Part shown: in pieces, positions 49,010 to 62,356 of the stretch
Layout: each line of letters begins with the position of its first letter
Position numbering within the stretch: the stretch's first letter is position 1
Assembly: GCA_036872755.1 (NCBI GenBank)
Contig: JAVHNS010000005.1
Coordinates: 2,356,001-2,420,000 of the forward strand
Source: Orbilia blumenaviensis
Lineage: Eukaryota > Ascomycota > Orbiliomycetes > Orbiliales > Orbiliaceae
Direction: 5' to 3'
DNA: 64,000 bases
Made by a program: the position numbers and the translations under genes
The notes under the pieces: model-generated
What the model was told of the DNA's origin: nothing
The model's input: the letters and a program-made list of their open reading frames with translations, nothing else
Database searches by the model: none

Positions 49010-52000
49010 CATCGACAGCAGTTTTATACCCTTCCCATGCTAACACATCTTTCTTTCTTTCTTTCTTTCTTTTCTTTCTATTATTCAACTGTTCATATTC
49101 TATATCTCCCTTTGCACATACCACACTTATCCTATACAATCTTCCCCTCTACCCCTTAGCATTCATCTTTAGTGGCGTTATAATTCTTTGCATTATCAAT
49201 GTCTGTTTGTGTATACTTGTCATGCATTTTCAGCGAGCTTCTATCTTCTCTTTCCGATCGGCAATGCCACTACTCAGCCTCTGAATTTATTTATTTGTTT
49301 TTTTTTAACGACCATTTCTTATATGGGGTTCTGTTTTCTCTTCTATGCACTGGCGGCTTGGAAAAATATACCACAACTACTACAACGACCACCAAAACCA
49401 ACAAAAAAAGCAGTTGCGACATCTGGGTAATTAGCGGTATATACAGCGGGATTCAAAAAAAGACTATAGCACCTACAGAGGGACGTCGACAATAGCGCGA
49501 GCTATATTGGGTGTTTTTATTTTTTGTTTCAATTTCACATTCGTCTTTCGATATCTATGATTTCGGTTTTTGGTTCGGGTTCTTTGTCCCCGATGGATTG
49601 ATTTGGATCTGATATTTTGCCTCTGTCACACAAATACCACTCTGTTTTAGTTGGCCTTTTGAATGCCTGTTTTGCCAGCTTGCATATTACCTCTTCTACT
49701 TTTGTATATATTATGGACCAATATGATAGTGCTTGTTCACGCTACCCCCTTAAGCATCACGAATCCTTCGTCCAGTGATCTTTGACGCAAGCGGCCATGC
49801 ATGAGATCAATGTGCATTGAACCAACTTCCAACAAGACTTTCAGCCCTCTTACACACACCCCAATGTCGATGTTGGTCAATATTGGGATCATCTAAAGCC
49901 AAGGGTGCTTGTTCTAAAGTATTGATACCAGCAGCCTAATCCCGGGGCCCCGTGCACGAAAAGGATTTCATTATCTTAGTTTCCCGGTCCTTCGATCCCT
50001 CGTCCGTTAAAGACTTGGTGGTCCACACTAAGGAACAAAGATCCCGCTATCACGGTTTTCTTTTAGCATTGTGCTACAGGCTGTTTATGATATTTCTCCA
50101 CATTCTTCCTCCGAAACAACGATGTAGTCAGAGCCCGTGCACGGTTGATGATTGTTTGCATTACGATTATATATGTATATCTATAAATCAATAACGCAAT
50201 TTAATCGTTCAGGATTTTAGGCTGGATACCTTCTCCCGTGCAATCCATGGATCGCATCCCAGTGATACGAAATTTCTGCGTATTCGATGCAGCGCGCAAG
50301 GGGGTTAAAGGACCATACGGGATAAACGCTGCCTCAAAGCCGGGGCATCTTCCACATATAACAGGTATATATATTATATTAGTGTAAAGTTGGTCTTGAG
50401 CACCGTCCTGCAATCAGGATGATAAAGATTAGATTGTGCACAGCCATCCTTTGATTAAGAATAATGCCTGCTGCGGGACGGCTAGGTTACCAGGAAATGT
50501 TTAAGGAGAAAGAAGAATTAAGGGGATTAGGTGAGCACCTTGGAATTTTCCATGGACTTGGCAATATAACGGCTAGACGGTTAATATCAATCTCGAACTT
50601 GAATATCACTCAAAAGCATCGGCAACACGTTCGACCGAATGGGTGTTGTTGGCCATGGAGTCGCACGGTTGGCTTTGGCCGCTCGAGCAATTTTTAAAAC
50701 AGGCATTACCGAGGCCAGGACTACGCAAGTTCGTAGTTCTCCCAGAAAGCTAAAATATTGACTGGTTGTAATAATGCCATGGCAGACTTCGAACATCGAA
50801 ATAGCCATTCGGGGTCTTACATGCATGTCTTAGGTCTTTGAAGTTGAAAGAACTATTCCTTGACTAGGTATTCCTGGCCGTCGATCCGGCCGTTCTGTGG
50901 TCACCCGCGGGTATAATTGTGCGACTATGACAGCTTTTGGTTTACGATATCGTGGGTGAATCTTACCGACGTCTTTGTTACAACCGACAAACCACAAACG
51001 AAACGGTATGCACGTTCCAGGTTACCTTGGACTACATGCATGAGCACAAAATCAGCTGATTGGAGCTAAAAAAAAATGAGGAGGTCGGTGTTTCCGGTTG
51101 AAAGAGAAAAAAATTGGAATTAAGGGCCGTTCGTTGTTGGATCTGTTCAACATTGTAATTTCTTACAGCTTCAGGCCTACATCATTCAGATCGATCTTGA
51201 GATCTATTTGTGACGTCTCCAATTTAAGTAAACCAAATCATCAAATGTCTCGCGCCCATGCTGCTGCAATGTATCATGGCGTCTATGCATTGACACGAAT
51301 CCGACAGTAGGATCTGATCAATTGCAAATCTTAGATATCTCTTTTTGGCGGCGTAGCGCTATCAGCCTACAATAAAAAAGGAAATACAAAACTGCCTGTG
51401 TCACTGTTGACGCCCATGTGGGAATCAACGAGAATTTTGGGGCAGGCCCTGCATGCATGCATAAGCTAGTATACTGCATTCAGCTACTCCCCAAATAAAC
51501 CTTAGGTCAACCAACTAGGAGTTCCTCGAGTGTCAAGTACGGATAGACAATCTATCATGAGAATTTACGCCACGGCTGGAATCACAGTGATCTAGTGTAG
51601 GACTTAGGATAATGTTCAGCGTCCTTTAGCTATGCTATATTAATATCTAGCATAAGACCACTTACGCATCTACTGCTTAGTTAAGGTCTTAGCCCCGCCC
51701 TCAAAAGGCGAATACGAGAATTGCATTTATTGTGGGGTCCTAACGTACCCGGTTTCTTGCAGCCTCGAATCCGCCTGGTCGTCCTCAAAGGAACTCACGG
51801 GTATCGAGCGCTTGTCGAATCTGACAACTTGCACAACATGTCATCCATACTACTGCCCTGACAGGGCGAACTCTCTCACTATGAACAAGGGAGAAAGAGA
51901 GGGGGGAAAGGGCCACTCTGTGCAACATGGAAAATGTTTGCCTGGAACCCCGCTAAAACTGTCATTCGGACGACAAGCCTGAAGGAATATCGAGACCTGC

Positions 52001-53807
52001 TAAGACTACCAGGATTTTCAGAAAAGTTTTTGCAATTGAAACGGCTGAACCTAACTGTCGGTTTCTGAGGGCCAATCGTAGTAACGATGGTATCACATGT
52101 CCGTCGCTGACAAAGGTGGGAATGAAGCTCTACTAAGCCAAACCACACGTACAACGTTATTGCAAGCAGAATGCATAATTTGGGCCACTTTAGTGTTTAG
52201 AAGCTTTCCGATTCGCAGAGGTGAAGCGAAGGGGATGGATAATGGTGATGCAAGCAGCCTACGAGCTAGGAAGGATAGTATCGTCAGAAGTTCGCAAGCC
52301 GCTATTGCATCTAGCATCCGTTCGTCCTGGGGCAAGGGGACAACAAAGAAGATTGTTCTTCGGGCGCTCGGGCGGTAAATTGAACCATCTGATTTGTCTA
52401 GAGCCCGTACCGTCTACTAATCTTGTGTTGTCGGCGGGGTACAGTTCCTGGAAGCAGGCATAACTGCTGTCGGGAAGATAGCGGATAGATTGGACGAACA
52501 GGCCCTGGAGGCCGGTATCCCATGCCCTGGCTTACTCGGTTGACTGACTGAGTTGCGAATGCGACGCACTGCTCCGTATACGCTGTCAGCGAGGTGCACC
52601 GACCGGGTGCCTGACAGGTATGTGCGTCGGTGTAGACGTGCATTGGACATGGGGGCCGCTTGAAACCTGAGATAAGGTGTATACATGTACTGATCAAGAT
52701 GATTTACAAATTTGTGGGGGTCAACATATTGAAGCTGGCTACTCGAATAAAATCACACTGCTGCTTAAACTGGCTAATGCTTCGACTTTGATAATGATCT
52801 AATAAGCGTACACCATATACAAGCTTCTAAGCTACGCAGAGTTATTAGAGTGAACATATCCAGGCCGGTGGCCCTTCCAAGATGTCAGAAAACTAGGCCA
52901 GGTTATAATCATAGGCAGCCCGTCTGTAGAACACACCCAGGTCATTGACATATCTAGCTGATTTAGTCGACGGTAATCAATATAATTAATATATAACCTT
53001 AAGGTATATATGTAATGTAACTGCCTAAGCGTACAGCACACAGGCTACTTACGAAACCCCGATTTTTCGTCCCCAATCTTTATATTCATCATTGCTCAAC
53101 TATATATGTACGGGCGGGGTATACATCTGCCATTCTCTGCTTGAAAGTCCCTAGCTAGAGCCAGCTATCAAAACTACTCCAGCAGAAGACCCTCTTAACA
53201 TCTGAAAGCCAAACTAATATGCCCTCAGGCGCCCTACTAAATACACCATGAAGTCTTTCAGAAATTATTTTTCCGTAAAGGAGCGTGACGAAGTCCGAAA
53301 TGAGCGAAAACCTTCAAAAAAGAACCAGAATATTTTGCTTGCTAAGTAACACCAAAGGACAATAACATCCAACAATTGTAATAGGAAAAAATATATAAAT
53401 TAATGATAGGATATATTAGAAAAAAGCGATCGTAGTGTCTGAATCGAGCGCGCTCAGAGTCCAGACAACGAAGCTGAAGAATTAAAAATTTTTTGAGGGT
53501 CTGACTATGTGAGTACATCAAACCAGTACGACCAAGAAGAAACAAAACGCAAAGGCGCAATCCTATGCACACTAGGTATGGAGATATGAGAGACGTGAGT
53601 CGTAGTTATTCGCGAGTCGCCATAACTTTATGGTAAATTGGCCATGGGACATAAGAGCAAAAGCAGAAAATCAATGGGTATCCACCGGTATAATAAAAAA
53701 AGGAAATTGGCTATGTTCAAGAAAAGGAAAAGGAACTCGTGAATCCTCATACATATTAGGGATCAACGGTGAAATAAAACAAAGCTTTGATCAAGTCATT
53801 GAGCAAT
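49010..53807. other. Gene desert of about 4.8 kb
   Basis: No supportable gene. The first few hundred bases are pyrimidine-rich and include a TTTC repeat at 49054-49075, probably the 3' UTR of the SAM-PH gene. The remaining open frames are short and motif-free. Confidence 0.5.
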
Positions 53808-55040
53808 CTACTTGCTTGATGGCTTGGTGGCTTCACCGGTGTGAGGATTGATAGCCAATCCCGAGTTGGGGTCGATAATTGGAGCACCGATGGAGCCGGC
53901 AGCTGGTGGGATGTACATTGAATATCCGCGCTCAGCGAGATTGATGTCTGTGGTGGTCTTCATTTCGTGTGCAGTTGGGCGGTAGACGTCCTCATCACCG
54001 TCAGCAAGCTTGCGGAGGTAGAGCTCATGGCGGGCCTGGTCACGGAGATCCATCGACTTGCGGAGCTTGGACTTGGAGGCGTAGCGCCAGAATGCACCAA
54101 CGTAGAGGATGATGGCTAGGGACTCGATGACAATTTCGATGATTGAGCAGACAAGAGTCCAGTCCTGCATGAGAAAGTTAGACATTTGAATCTGATAAGA
54201 TTATGAGGCTGGGAGTAAATTTATGAGACTTACCAATTGTTTGCAGACGAGGTCGTAGTCAATGTCGTCTTGGAAGAGCTCCTTTCGCTGGTTGTCTTTG
54301 CATGCCCATGACCACATATCGTTACCGTTGTTGCTATTCCTTGCATTGGTGATCGTACCAGCGATGACAGCCCAGAGAATGATCATGAAGAGGAAACCAA
54401 AGACGGAGAAAGCGGTAAACCAAAGGCTGGCAGACTCAGCCTTCTCGTGGCCGCCTCTCCAGTATGAGATGAGAACGATGATAGCCATAAGGAGAGAGAC
54501 ACAAGCGATAGCGAGGGTAGCATAAGTAGGCCAGAGAACGGTTTGGGGAGCCCATGGAGGAAGATTGTTTCTGTTTGCCAAATGCTTTGTTGCGAAGAAG
54601 ATTGCGAAACTGGAAGCGGCGAGGGACAAGACGACAAGGGAGCATCCAAAGTTGAGGAATCGCAAGAAAAGCTTAGCTGCTCTAATTCTGAATTTAATTT
54701 TCATATCTTTCTCCATCACTGCCTTGACATGGGTTTCGCGTTCCTGGATCCTCTGCTGCTTAGCTTCAGCATCCTCGGTATCGTCTTCTGGGAGAGCAAA
54801 AGTTGCGGTCTTCGGTCTCTTGTTTCCCGCATTGCTAACATTGCTCAAAGAAGTACCAGGTCGGCTGCTGTCAGATGAACCCTTCTTCTCGGAAAGCTTG
54901 GCCTCTGTCGAAGCCATGGCATTGATTCTACTCTCTCTGAAGTTGCTCATTCCTGGTGCGGGTACTGGTGCGGAAAAGTCTACGTTGACCGATTCTCGTT
55001 GATGAATGCGCAGTGGAGTTGTTGGGCGCTTGGAGTCCAT
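53808..55040 (-). CDS. Four-helix membrane protein, conserved-looking fungal protein of unknown function
   Basis: Exons 55040-54234 and 54164-53808 (intron GTAAGT...CATGCAG, 71 nt, phase 0) give 387 aa. The N-terminal 115 residues are hydrophilic and Ser-rich, then a basic helix leads into four predicted membrane segments. These lie at about 127-150 (FGCSLVVLSLAASSFAIFFA), 168-193 (YATLAIACVSLLMAIIVLIS), 206-231 (FTAFSVFGFLFMIILWAVIA) and 272-294 (LVCSIIEIVIESLAIILYVG). The intron falls immediately before the fourth segment. The loop between segments 3 and 4 has a WACKDNQRK and CKQLDW pair of cysteines, as in MARVEL-like fungal proteins; this comparison is loose. The C-terminal tail carries RDQARHELYLRKLADGDEDV and ends in IINPNSG-like turns (IIDPNSGLAINPHTGEA). 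A cortical or plasma-membrane location with both ends cytosolic is inferred. Confidence 0.75.
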
Positions 55041-58000
55041 TGGGATTAATGTCCTCGAGGAGGGGGGGGTATTGCTTTAAAGGGTTCGGAACGTTGGGAT
55101 CTTGGGCGGCTATAAATTGCACTCAAGATTGAACCTGTTGAAACAATAATAATAGGGAAGTATGCGTCTTCTCTGAAGTCCGCTATGAAATATAATTCAC
55201 TGCCGTGAATGAATAAAGAGAAGCTATTTTTCCGGAGAGGTTGGTATAAACTTCGATCCGAAAGACTGTCCCGCAATATTTCTTCCTGAAGTATCTTTTT
55301 TCGTTGGACCTCGAAAAGACGATAGCAGAATGGAAAAAGCGAAGTGTTGGCCAAAGTTCAGGTCGTCAAGAGGAACTTTGAATTGTCAATGTATGCTTGG
55401 AGTCAAATCGGTACGTTCGAGAGAAAAAAGAGGAAGAGAGATCAAGAAGTCACAGGAGCGGAGGACGAGGAGTATATGGGCAAGTTATTTTTGGAGCCAG
55501 GCATCTACCATTATAAGCGACGAGGTTCAAGGACTGGATGAGAGCTACCGGACTAAAAGGCAATTTCGTTCCTGGTTCCTTGCCGTAGTCTTCGTTCCTA
55601 CGATCCCGTTGAATGGGCTGTTGGATGGGCTATTATGCCGGAGCATGAAGAACCATATGTATTCCCAGGCTGCGTGGTGGTCCATTGAATTTTCCGGCGC
55701 CAACCTGAAGGCTACGGTTGGCTCACAGAGCCCAGAGACCCACTCTTTGCAACAGTTCATTGGCCAGCCCCTCACGTTGCCTGCAGATGACCATTGTGTC
55801 TTTCTTTCTGTCTTGGGGCCCTTTGCGCCAACCAAAAACTCGCGCTGTGGAGGGATGCGCCCAGGTAAGAGTACACCATCCTGACGAATGAGGGGTCTTT
55901 CTGCGCTGATGATAAGATGGCCAAAAAGCGCTTTAAGCCTGAAAAGGGAAAGCGACAGGGAATGGGCTTTTCGGAGGACATCCTGGCCAACTGCTGACTG
56001 GGCTCTGATTCGCTGACGGCTTTCGTGCAATCCATTCACCCCTGCAGACAGATATCGCCTTTGGTTGGCCAGAGAGGCCTGTCCTCGATTTTGCTGCCCG
56101 TGCGAACCGAACAAATGTGGGCCCCAGCCTGGGTGTGGGGAATCTTCCTGAGGCCAAGGCTGCTCCTCCCGTCCAGAGAGCTTTTCTTATTCGCCGAGAA
56201 GTTTTGGCTTTTTTTCTGAGCCGGAAATCGTGACTTCGTTTTTCTTTCAAAATCCAGACGAATGTTTGCTTGCTTCGAGAAAGAGTGGAAATTATCAAGC
56301 GATAGCGCCGGTGGACGTCTATCTGGTTAAGGATGTCGATTGTATTTCCCGTCGATGAAGACGGCTGATATCTTCCAGGCGCTCATCGCTTTGGTAATCT
56401 AGAAATGTGGTGGTGTCATGGTTTCTTGAGAATCTGTCATCACATTTGCAGATTTTTCAACATTTGGGTCGAGAACTCCAGCTGCGGTGTGATACCTTCT
56501 GCATTACAGCTGCCTTCTCCGCACCCCATGAGCTCATCTTTAGTCTTTACTATTGTAAAACCTTCGCTTGGTGAGAAGTTTTCCAACTTATCTCAGCGGG
56601 TTGGCGCCATGGCGGGTACCCAGAGTGTTGGATATGTTGGATAGGCCCCAGCCTCCCTTGATGTCACTGATCTTTAACGTCTTAATTCATTTGATTCCGC
56701 TTTCCAAACTACTCGAAGAACGAGAACATGAGACTAAATTTAGTCGGACGGGCCACGCTGACATGACCACGCTACACACGCTATTGCTCAGGAATGTGAT
56801 CTTCATCTGTATGCACAAACTTTTATCCTATCGTCCCAAGAGTTCAACGAAGATGTTTCGTATGTATGTGTATGCATGCATGCAAAGAAGTGGAGGGGTT
56901 TACAAAGAATTCTAAATCCCTCTTTTAGGCCCGCGTTCGACCGGGGATTCGTTACACTACATTTCCTGACTCGTGCGTAGCGCAGCTACACGGCAGACAG
57001 AGGCTTTCTAAAGAAAGGAAATCTGGCGAGATAGCATCTTGCCCGCAGTAATCCATGCATTAGCAATTTCATGCACCGGCCATCCGCTGCCGAAGATGCC
57101 TTGAGGAAGCCCGTAGACGACCGGAATATCTACCTGGCTTCACCAGAATATTATATTGCTTTGCCCACGATAGTATGATCTTGACAGAATTACTTGCCAC
57201 AGTTTTGACTAAATGAATGCTGTACGTCCCAGCTTCTCGCGCAACCCCACTAGTTTAGGATCTTTCATGAAAAAGTTTTCCCATTTTCCATCGACAGAAC
57301 TGATTTTCAATTGGCATTTAAGCTTAACTCCAAGAATAGCACCAATCACTAAAGCTTCGACATGGATTCCTCATCTGTTCAAGCAAAGACTAGATGTGGA
57401 GCCATCTGGTTTCTCTCTTAGGATCCTTGGATCCGATCCCTGCACGATACCTTTCGGCCAATTTTTGGAGCTTAGGCTTGTGCACCAGTAGCAGCTCACA
57501 GCCCCTGTTGACACAACGCAATCTGTGACGGCGTCATAAGATTGGCAAAGTAGCCGCCTGGGCTTTTGGCCCTTCTAGAAAATGAGTTCTTCGAGAAGAT
57601 AGGCTTTTTTTGATTAACTGTTTCTGTCATATGCAACCGTTAATATCCATCACTGTTTACTTGGTTTATGCCCACGGAGAAACATCTCGGTTGAGTGATT
57701 TGAGAGCAGAAAGTGCTTTGTGTTTCCGCAACTGAGCTCTGGGGCATGACATTTCCTAGCTGAAAGAACCCTAACACTCAACATAATTCGCCAACTTCCC
57801 AAACCTCGCCACTATAGCACTAGTCTTCGCCACAACTCATCTGGTTTCTTCCTTATAGCAGCCCTGGGTTTGATAGAATGGCGCAGCTGGGGGCTACGTA
57901 CACTTCCGCGTTCGTGGTATGCATAATTGCTGGAAGCTGGAATTGCCACGGACCCTAACGTTTGCCTGGCATGTCCTCACAGATGGCCCCAAATTCACAA

Positions 58001-61000
58001 GGCGAATGAACGCGAGTCTTCGTCGCACCCGCTTTCCAAAAAATTTACAACCCGATTTTGGCAAATTTGCAATTTGATTCGTATTGATAGTTTGTGCATT
58101 TGATTTCTACGCATTTTGTTTTAGTTTAGCGCCGGTGACCAATCCCGGTTTACAGGTGTCCCAGGCGGCCTTGTGCTTGGATGGTCTGGAAACCGGCCAA
58201 CAAGGAAGGAAGTTGTGTGAGGATGGACTGTCTAACTATGACTCGGGCGGTCTCATGATTTTTGATTCTAGAAGCTTGATAGGGCAGTTTGGTTGCTGGT
58301 GGGGATTTCTGAAATCAATTATATTGAATCACGGCATCACAGGTACATCTGCCAGCTCATACTCTGGAGCTATTAATTTGATGAAACACGTTAACACCAG
58401 GGACGCAGATACATACACATACTATTGAGCTGTTGAGAATCTAAGAATAGGACATTCTAGCAAGGGACAAAAGCTTTGACACTATATTATCGTCACTGTA
58501 AGCCGCGTCTTGGTTTGATAAACAGGTGGTGGGTGGATGGCCCCGAGCTCTCTAAACGAGTCAGTGTCGATGTCAAAATAGAAGTTTAGAAATAGAAAGC
58601 TCGAACTTCCGCGAAGAGAGCCCTGTGCTCTCTATATAACGCAGTTTTTGAAACTTGACTTGTAAGGATAATGCAGGCATAAATAATACCAGATATTTAC
58701 ATTGGAGTTGGGATTGTGACGATCCTTCATTGATTCATGATTATAGTCATGGCCTTGTACGGGCTCCCTCAAGAGTTGAATTGTTGAGGCTGGCGTGTCA
58801 GCGTACCAATGCCAAGTTTCTAGGTACGTACATGTATACGTTTATAGATCCGTGGGCTAAGCAAGCAACCCTCTCACGGCACTGGTTCTAAGCTTTTTGG
58901 ACGTAACCACAAGGAACAACATGAAGCCAACCATCCAGGAATTCAATGCATGTGAAAGTTTAATCCAGTTACATGTATACATCGGCCGCATAATGGAAAA
59001 AGATATTCGGTAGTGTAACAGCTAAGTAATTATCCAACCGATTTATACCAACGGTGCCAATATGGAGTATGTGTGCGAAGTATGCAATCCCTGGCCCGTT
59101 TGGACCTCAGATTCGTCTCGTGAGAGTTGGGTCAACTAGCTCTAGCGGGATGTTTTCGCCTTTAGAGACCAGCGTAAATGTTAATTTCCCTTCGCAAAGG
59201 AAGCAACAAAATTGATGCAGTTGGGTGGCAAGCTTGCAAGTACATGAATGCATATGCTAGACGAGATGGATCAGTTTTTCGGCAGCGTTGGTGTTGGATT
59301 TTGGTGTTTGGTTCATAGAAGGTTGGGTGGTTTTCCGAGTCCAAACGTCATTGTTTTGAAACATTTTGAGGAGCCAGGAACCTTAGTATTGATATATTAG
59401 GGTTAGTATTATGCGTAGGCCGTTCTCAGTATACTGTAGGTTGCTAGCTCGCATGAAGCACTGACCTCTTGTTGCATGTCCTTAATACCTAACTATGTTG
59501 GATATATTTTGGGATCACCACAATCCGATGTTTCCTACGTAAGATCGATCGAGGGTCTGACTTGGTACGATGTATGATTTTATTAATCAACCACATTGCT
59601 GATCGGTCAGTTCGGCCGCTAAGTCCAACCACTCTTCAAACATAACTACATATTCTAGTATATGCATATATTTTGTCATTTGTTAAGATAAACAAACCTG
59701 GATACCTAGATTTAAACCGAATATATATAATTGTCTAAGTACAGACGTATGTGCAAGGAATTAGTCCTCCTCATCTTAAACTTTTAAGAGCGATAACCTT
59801 GCTTTTATGTAAAGCGGAGGTCTGGGCATGAAACCAGCTCTATGAACACGCTAAATGTATCCATGAGTGTATTGTTGGAACATGTATACATTAAAAAAAT
59901 TTTGCCGAATTGAAAAATTGATGGTAATGCAATCTTGGCTCATGTATCATACCCATGTACCTCAACCGTCACACTGAAAAATACGATGGGAGATATATCT
60001 ATATCGATCTCGACTTTGTTATGTGGTCACCCCACTATAACCCAGAAGCCTGCTGCGGGAGCGGGGTTGACATAAATCTTAATTTAGACATTCACGAACC
60101 TAATTTAAGATTTAAGAATAATAAAATTGCAAACCTGGGGTAATATAATACTACCTGCGTTCATGAATTCACCTGGGCTCGCCAAATAGCCTGTACACGC
60201 TGCACCACAGGACGTTTAAAAAATGCAACAAAGTCAACGCCAATCCTATGCTGTGCCACCCAGCGACAGGGCGACGCACCTATGTACATGCCTGTCCGTC
60301 TGCATGCATGCACGAAAGCCTACACTACATGCGTCCCCCTTCGCTACAAGATAGAGATACTCATTGCATCGGCTAATATGCCGTCTGCCGTCCCTCCCTA
60401 GGATCCCAGGAATAATCCCATCCCCGCCCTCGCCCTTGCCCTTGCCCACAGCCTGCATCTCGTAAAAAATGTTTTTTTTTTGGCTTGCTTGCCGAGATGC
60501 AGGTAGTGGAGTATCGATGCAGAGATGAAACGGAAGAACAATGCTATCCATGCATAGTGGGGTGGGTCTATAGATGCGGTCGGTGAGGGATGCTTATCTG
60601 AAAGGAATATAGGTACTTAGGTACTCGGAAATATCGAGTTCTTGGTGCTGGGTTATAGTGGGGGTCTGGGGTTTGCCAATTTGGGAATTGCTGTGCCATT
60701 TAACAACGTAAATAGCGTATTGCACCGATGACAAATGCATCCTTTACTGTGATACCTTAGCGGTTATATATGGATCTTGGGTTACAACGTATTGAGACTG
60801 CGCTGTCAGCTGGGCTAGGCCTTGGTCGTTTGAATGGTGCAAAATGATGGGGATCTTAGCAAGTCTGAGCACTAGAGTCCCTGCTTTAATGGTCATCGGT
60901 ACTGTGGTGGATTAGCGGATCAATGTGTACTATCATAGGCCAGGAGTACTAGGGTTTATCTAATACACCGAGTTTGTTCCTATGATATCGAATTCGACAG

Positions 61001-61211
61001 GATCTGTGGCTAGGTTACGTGGCTGGGAATATACATGTGGCTAAACTATGCGTTGATGTGTTGGGCGCCGGATTTATGCCGAGGCTTGAGGTAACGTGAC
61101 GGGATATCGCCAACTAGCCGATACCACGAGATAGCCCGAACTCAACTAATGTCGACAAGTTAAGTTCTATATCACTAATTTTTTGTTGGAAACCTACCAC
61201 TATTGCTCACG
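55041..61211. other. Gene desert of about 6.2 kb
   Basis: No gene is supported. Open frames reach 189 codons (55545-56114, - strand) but overlap others and lack motifs. The TATA-like and pyrimidine-rich sequences immediately upstream of the FMP32-like gene (about 61140-61211) are probably its promoter. Confidence 0.5.
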
Positions 61212-62049
61212 ATGCCGTCCCCACGTCATATAACATCTGCAATGTCATCGCGGCGGGCATTATACGCCGTGTTCGTGCGCCCCACGTCACAACCCCTCCT
61301 GCCATTCCTCTACCCCTCCACCCGAGGGTTCAGCAGTACCCCGCCGCTCCGTCGCGACCATCACTTTGATACACTCAAGCTCGTTGAAAGGCTTAAATCT
61401 GAGGGGTTTACGGAAACTCAGTCGGTCGCTATCATGCGGGTGCTAAGTGACGCGATCGAGGAGAGTATTCAGAATCTTAGTCAGGCAATGGTGCTGAAGG
61501 AAGAGCAGGAGAAAGTTACTTATGCTCGTTAGTATTGAAGAACCACTACTTGATTCTCTTTTACCTTCAATGACCAATGGATCGCTTTTGTTAATATATG
61601 CATGGACTTCGTGAAATTGCAGAAAAGGTCGACTTTGCAAAACTCCGTCATGACCTCTCGACGACTTCCTCCACGGAGCTCCTTCAAACTTCGACACAAT
61701 ACGAGCATCTCACTTCTGAGATTGATAAGTTGCGGTCGAGGCTTAGGGAGGAGATCAATCGTACCCAAGCAAATGTTAGACTTGATCTGAACTTAGAAAA
61801 GGGGCGAATAAGAGAGGAGAGCAGCGTGCATGAATTAAAGATTAAAGAGACGGATACAAGGATTGAGACGGAGTTGAGTCAAGCTCGCGCACAATTAGAA
61901 GCGGTGAAGTTTAGCACTTTACAGTGGTTGATTGGTGTGACTACTGGTACTAGTGCTATTATTCTTGGTATGCAAATTTTTAGTCGGTGTTGGTTATGGA
62001 AATTGAGTGCTAATTTTTGACTTTAGGTGTGTGGAGGCTCTTAATGTGA
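61212..62049 (+). CDS. FMP32: Mitochondrial FMP32/CCDC90 (DUF1640) family protein
   Basis: Three exons (61212-61527, 61623-61967, 62027-62049) give 227 aa. The ATG at 61212 is used; the frame opens slightly further upstream only from a TTG. The N-terminus is a mitochondrial presequence rich in Arg/Ser, ending near TRGFSSTPPLRR. The family signature follows: FDTLKLVERLKSEGFTETQS, VAIMRVLSDAIEESIQNLSQ and KVDFAKLRHDLSTTSSTELL. Next come a coiled coil (LRSRLREEINRTQANVRLDL, then IREESSVHELKIKETDTRIE) and one C-terminal membrane helix (WLIGVTTGTSAIILGVWRLL). The last six residues come from a 23-nt exon. Relatives include MCUR1/CCDC90B in animals and Fmp32 in yeast. They sit in the inner mitochondrial membrane and have been linked to calcium uptake or cytochrome oxidase assembly. 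It is convergent with the dioxygenase-like gene. Confidence 0.88.
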
Positions 62050-62356
62050 GGTCCGCTGCGTATTGTGGTAATTTGGCGACCCGTAGGGTTTGCGGAATGG
62101 GATGATATTGGCATATAGGCGGTGTTACGTTTGGGAATTATTGGAATAAACCGCTGCTCCTGTTCGGGTTCTTGGTAATGGCGTTAGGTACAAATAGTAA
62201 TATACGATGGTGATAGCGAGACTTCTATGAAAAGTAAATTTATAAAGGGCAGCTGGTATGTGCTGTTTAATACCGGGTCATGTATAGAGACTGTGGCAAT
62301 GTCCCGTCACAGCCATCAGATGACTTTTCGCGACTGAAGTTGCTTTGGGACTGAAA
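62050..62356. other. Gap between convergent FMP32-like and dioxygenase-like genes
   Basis: About 307 bp with no gene; it should contain both 3' ends. No repeat of note. Confidence 0.6.

Noticed and set aside
55545..56114. Minus-strand open frame of 189 codons
   Set aside because: It is chance-level in length, overlaps a plus-strand frame of similar length, and has no recognisable domain.
58084..58428. Plus-strand open frame of 114 codons with a fairly protein-like composition
   Set aside because: It begins at a TTG, has no splice partner or motif, and is short enough to be chance.
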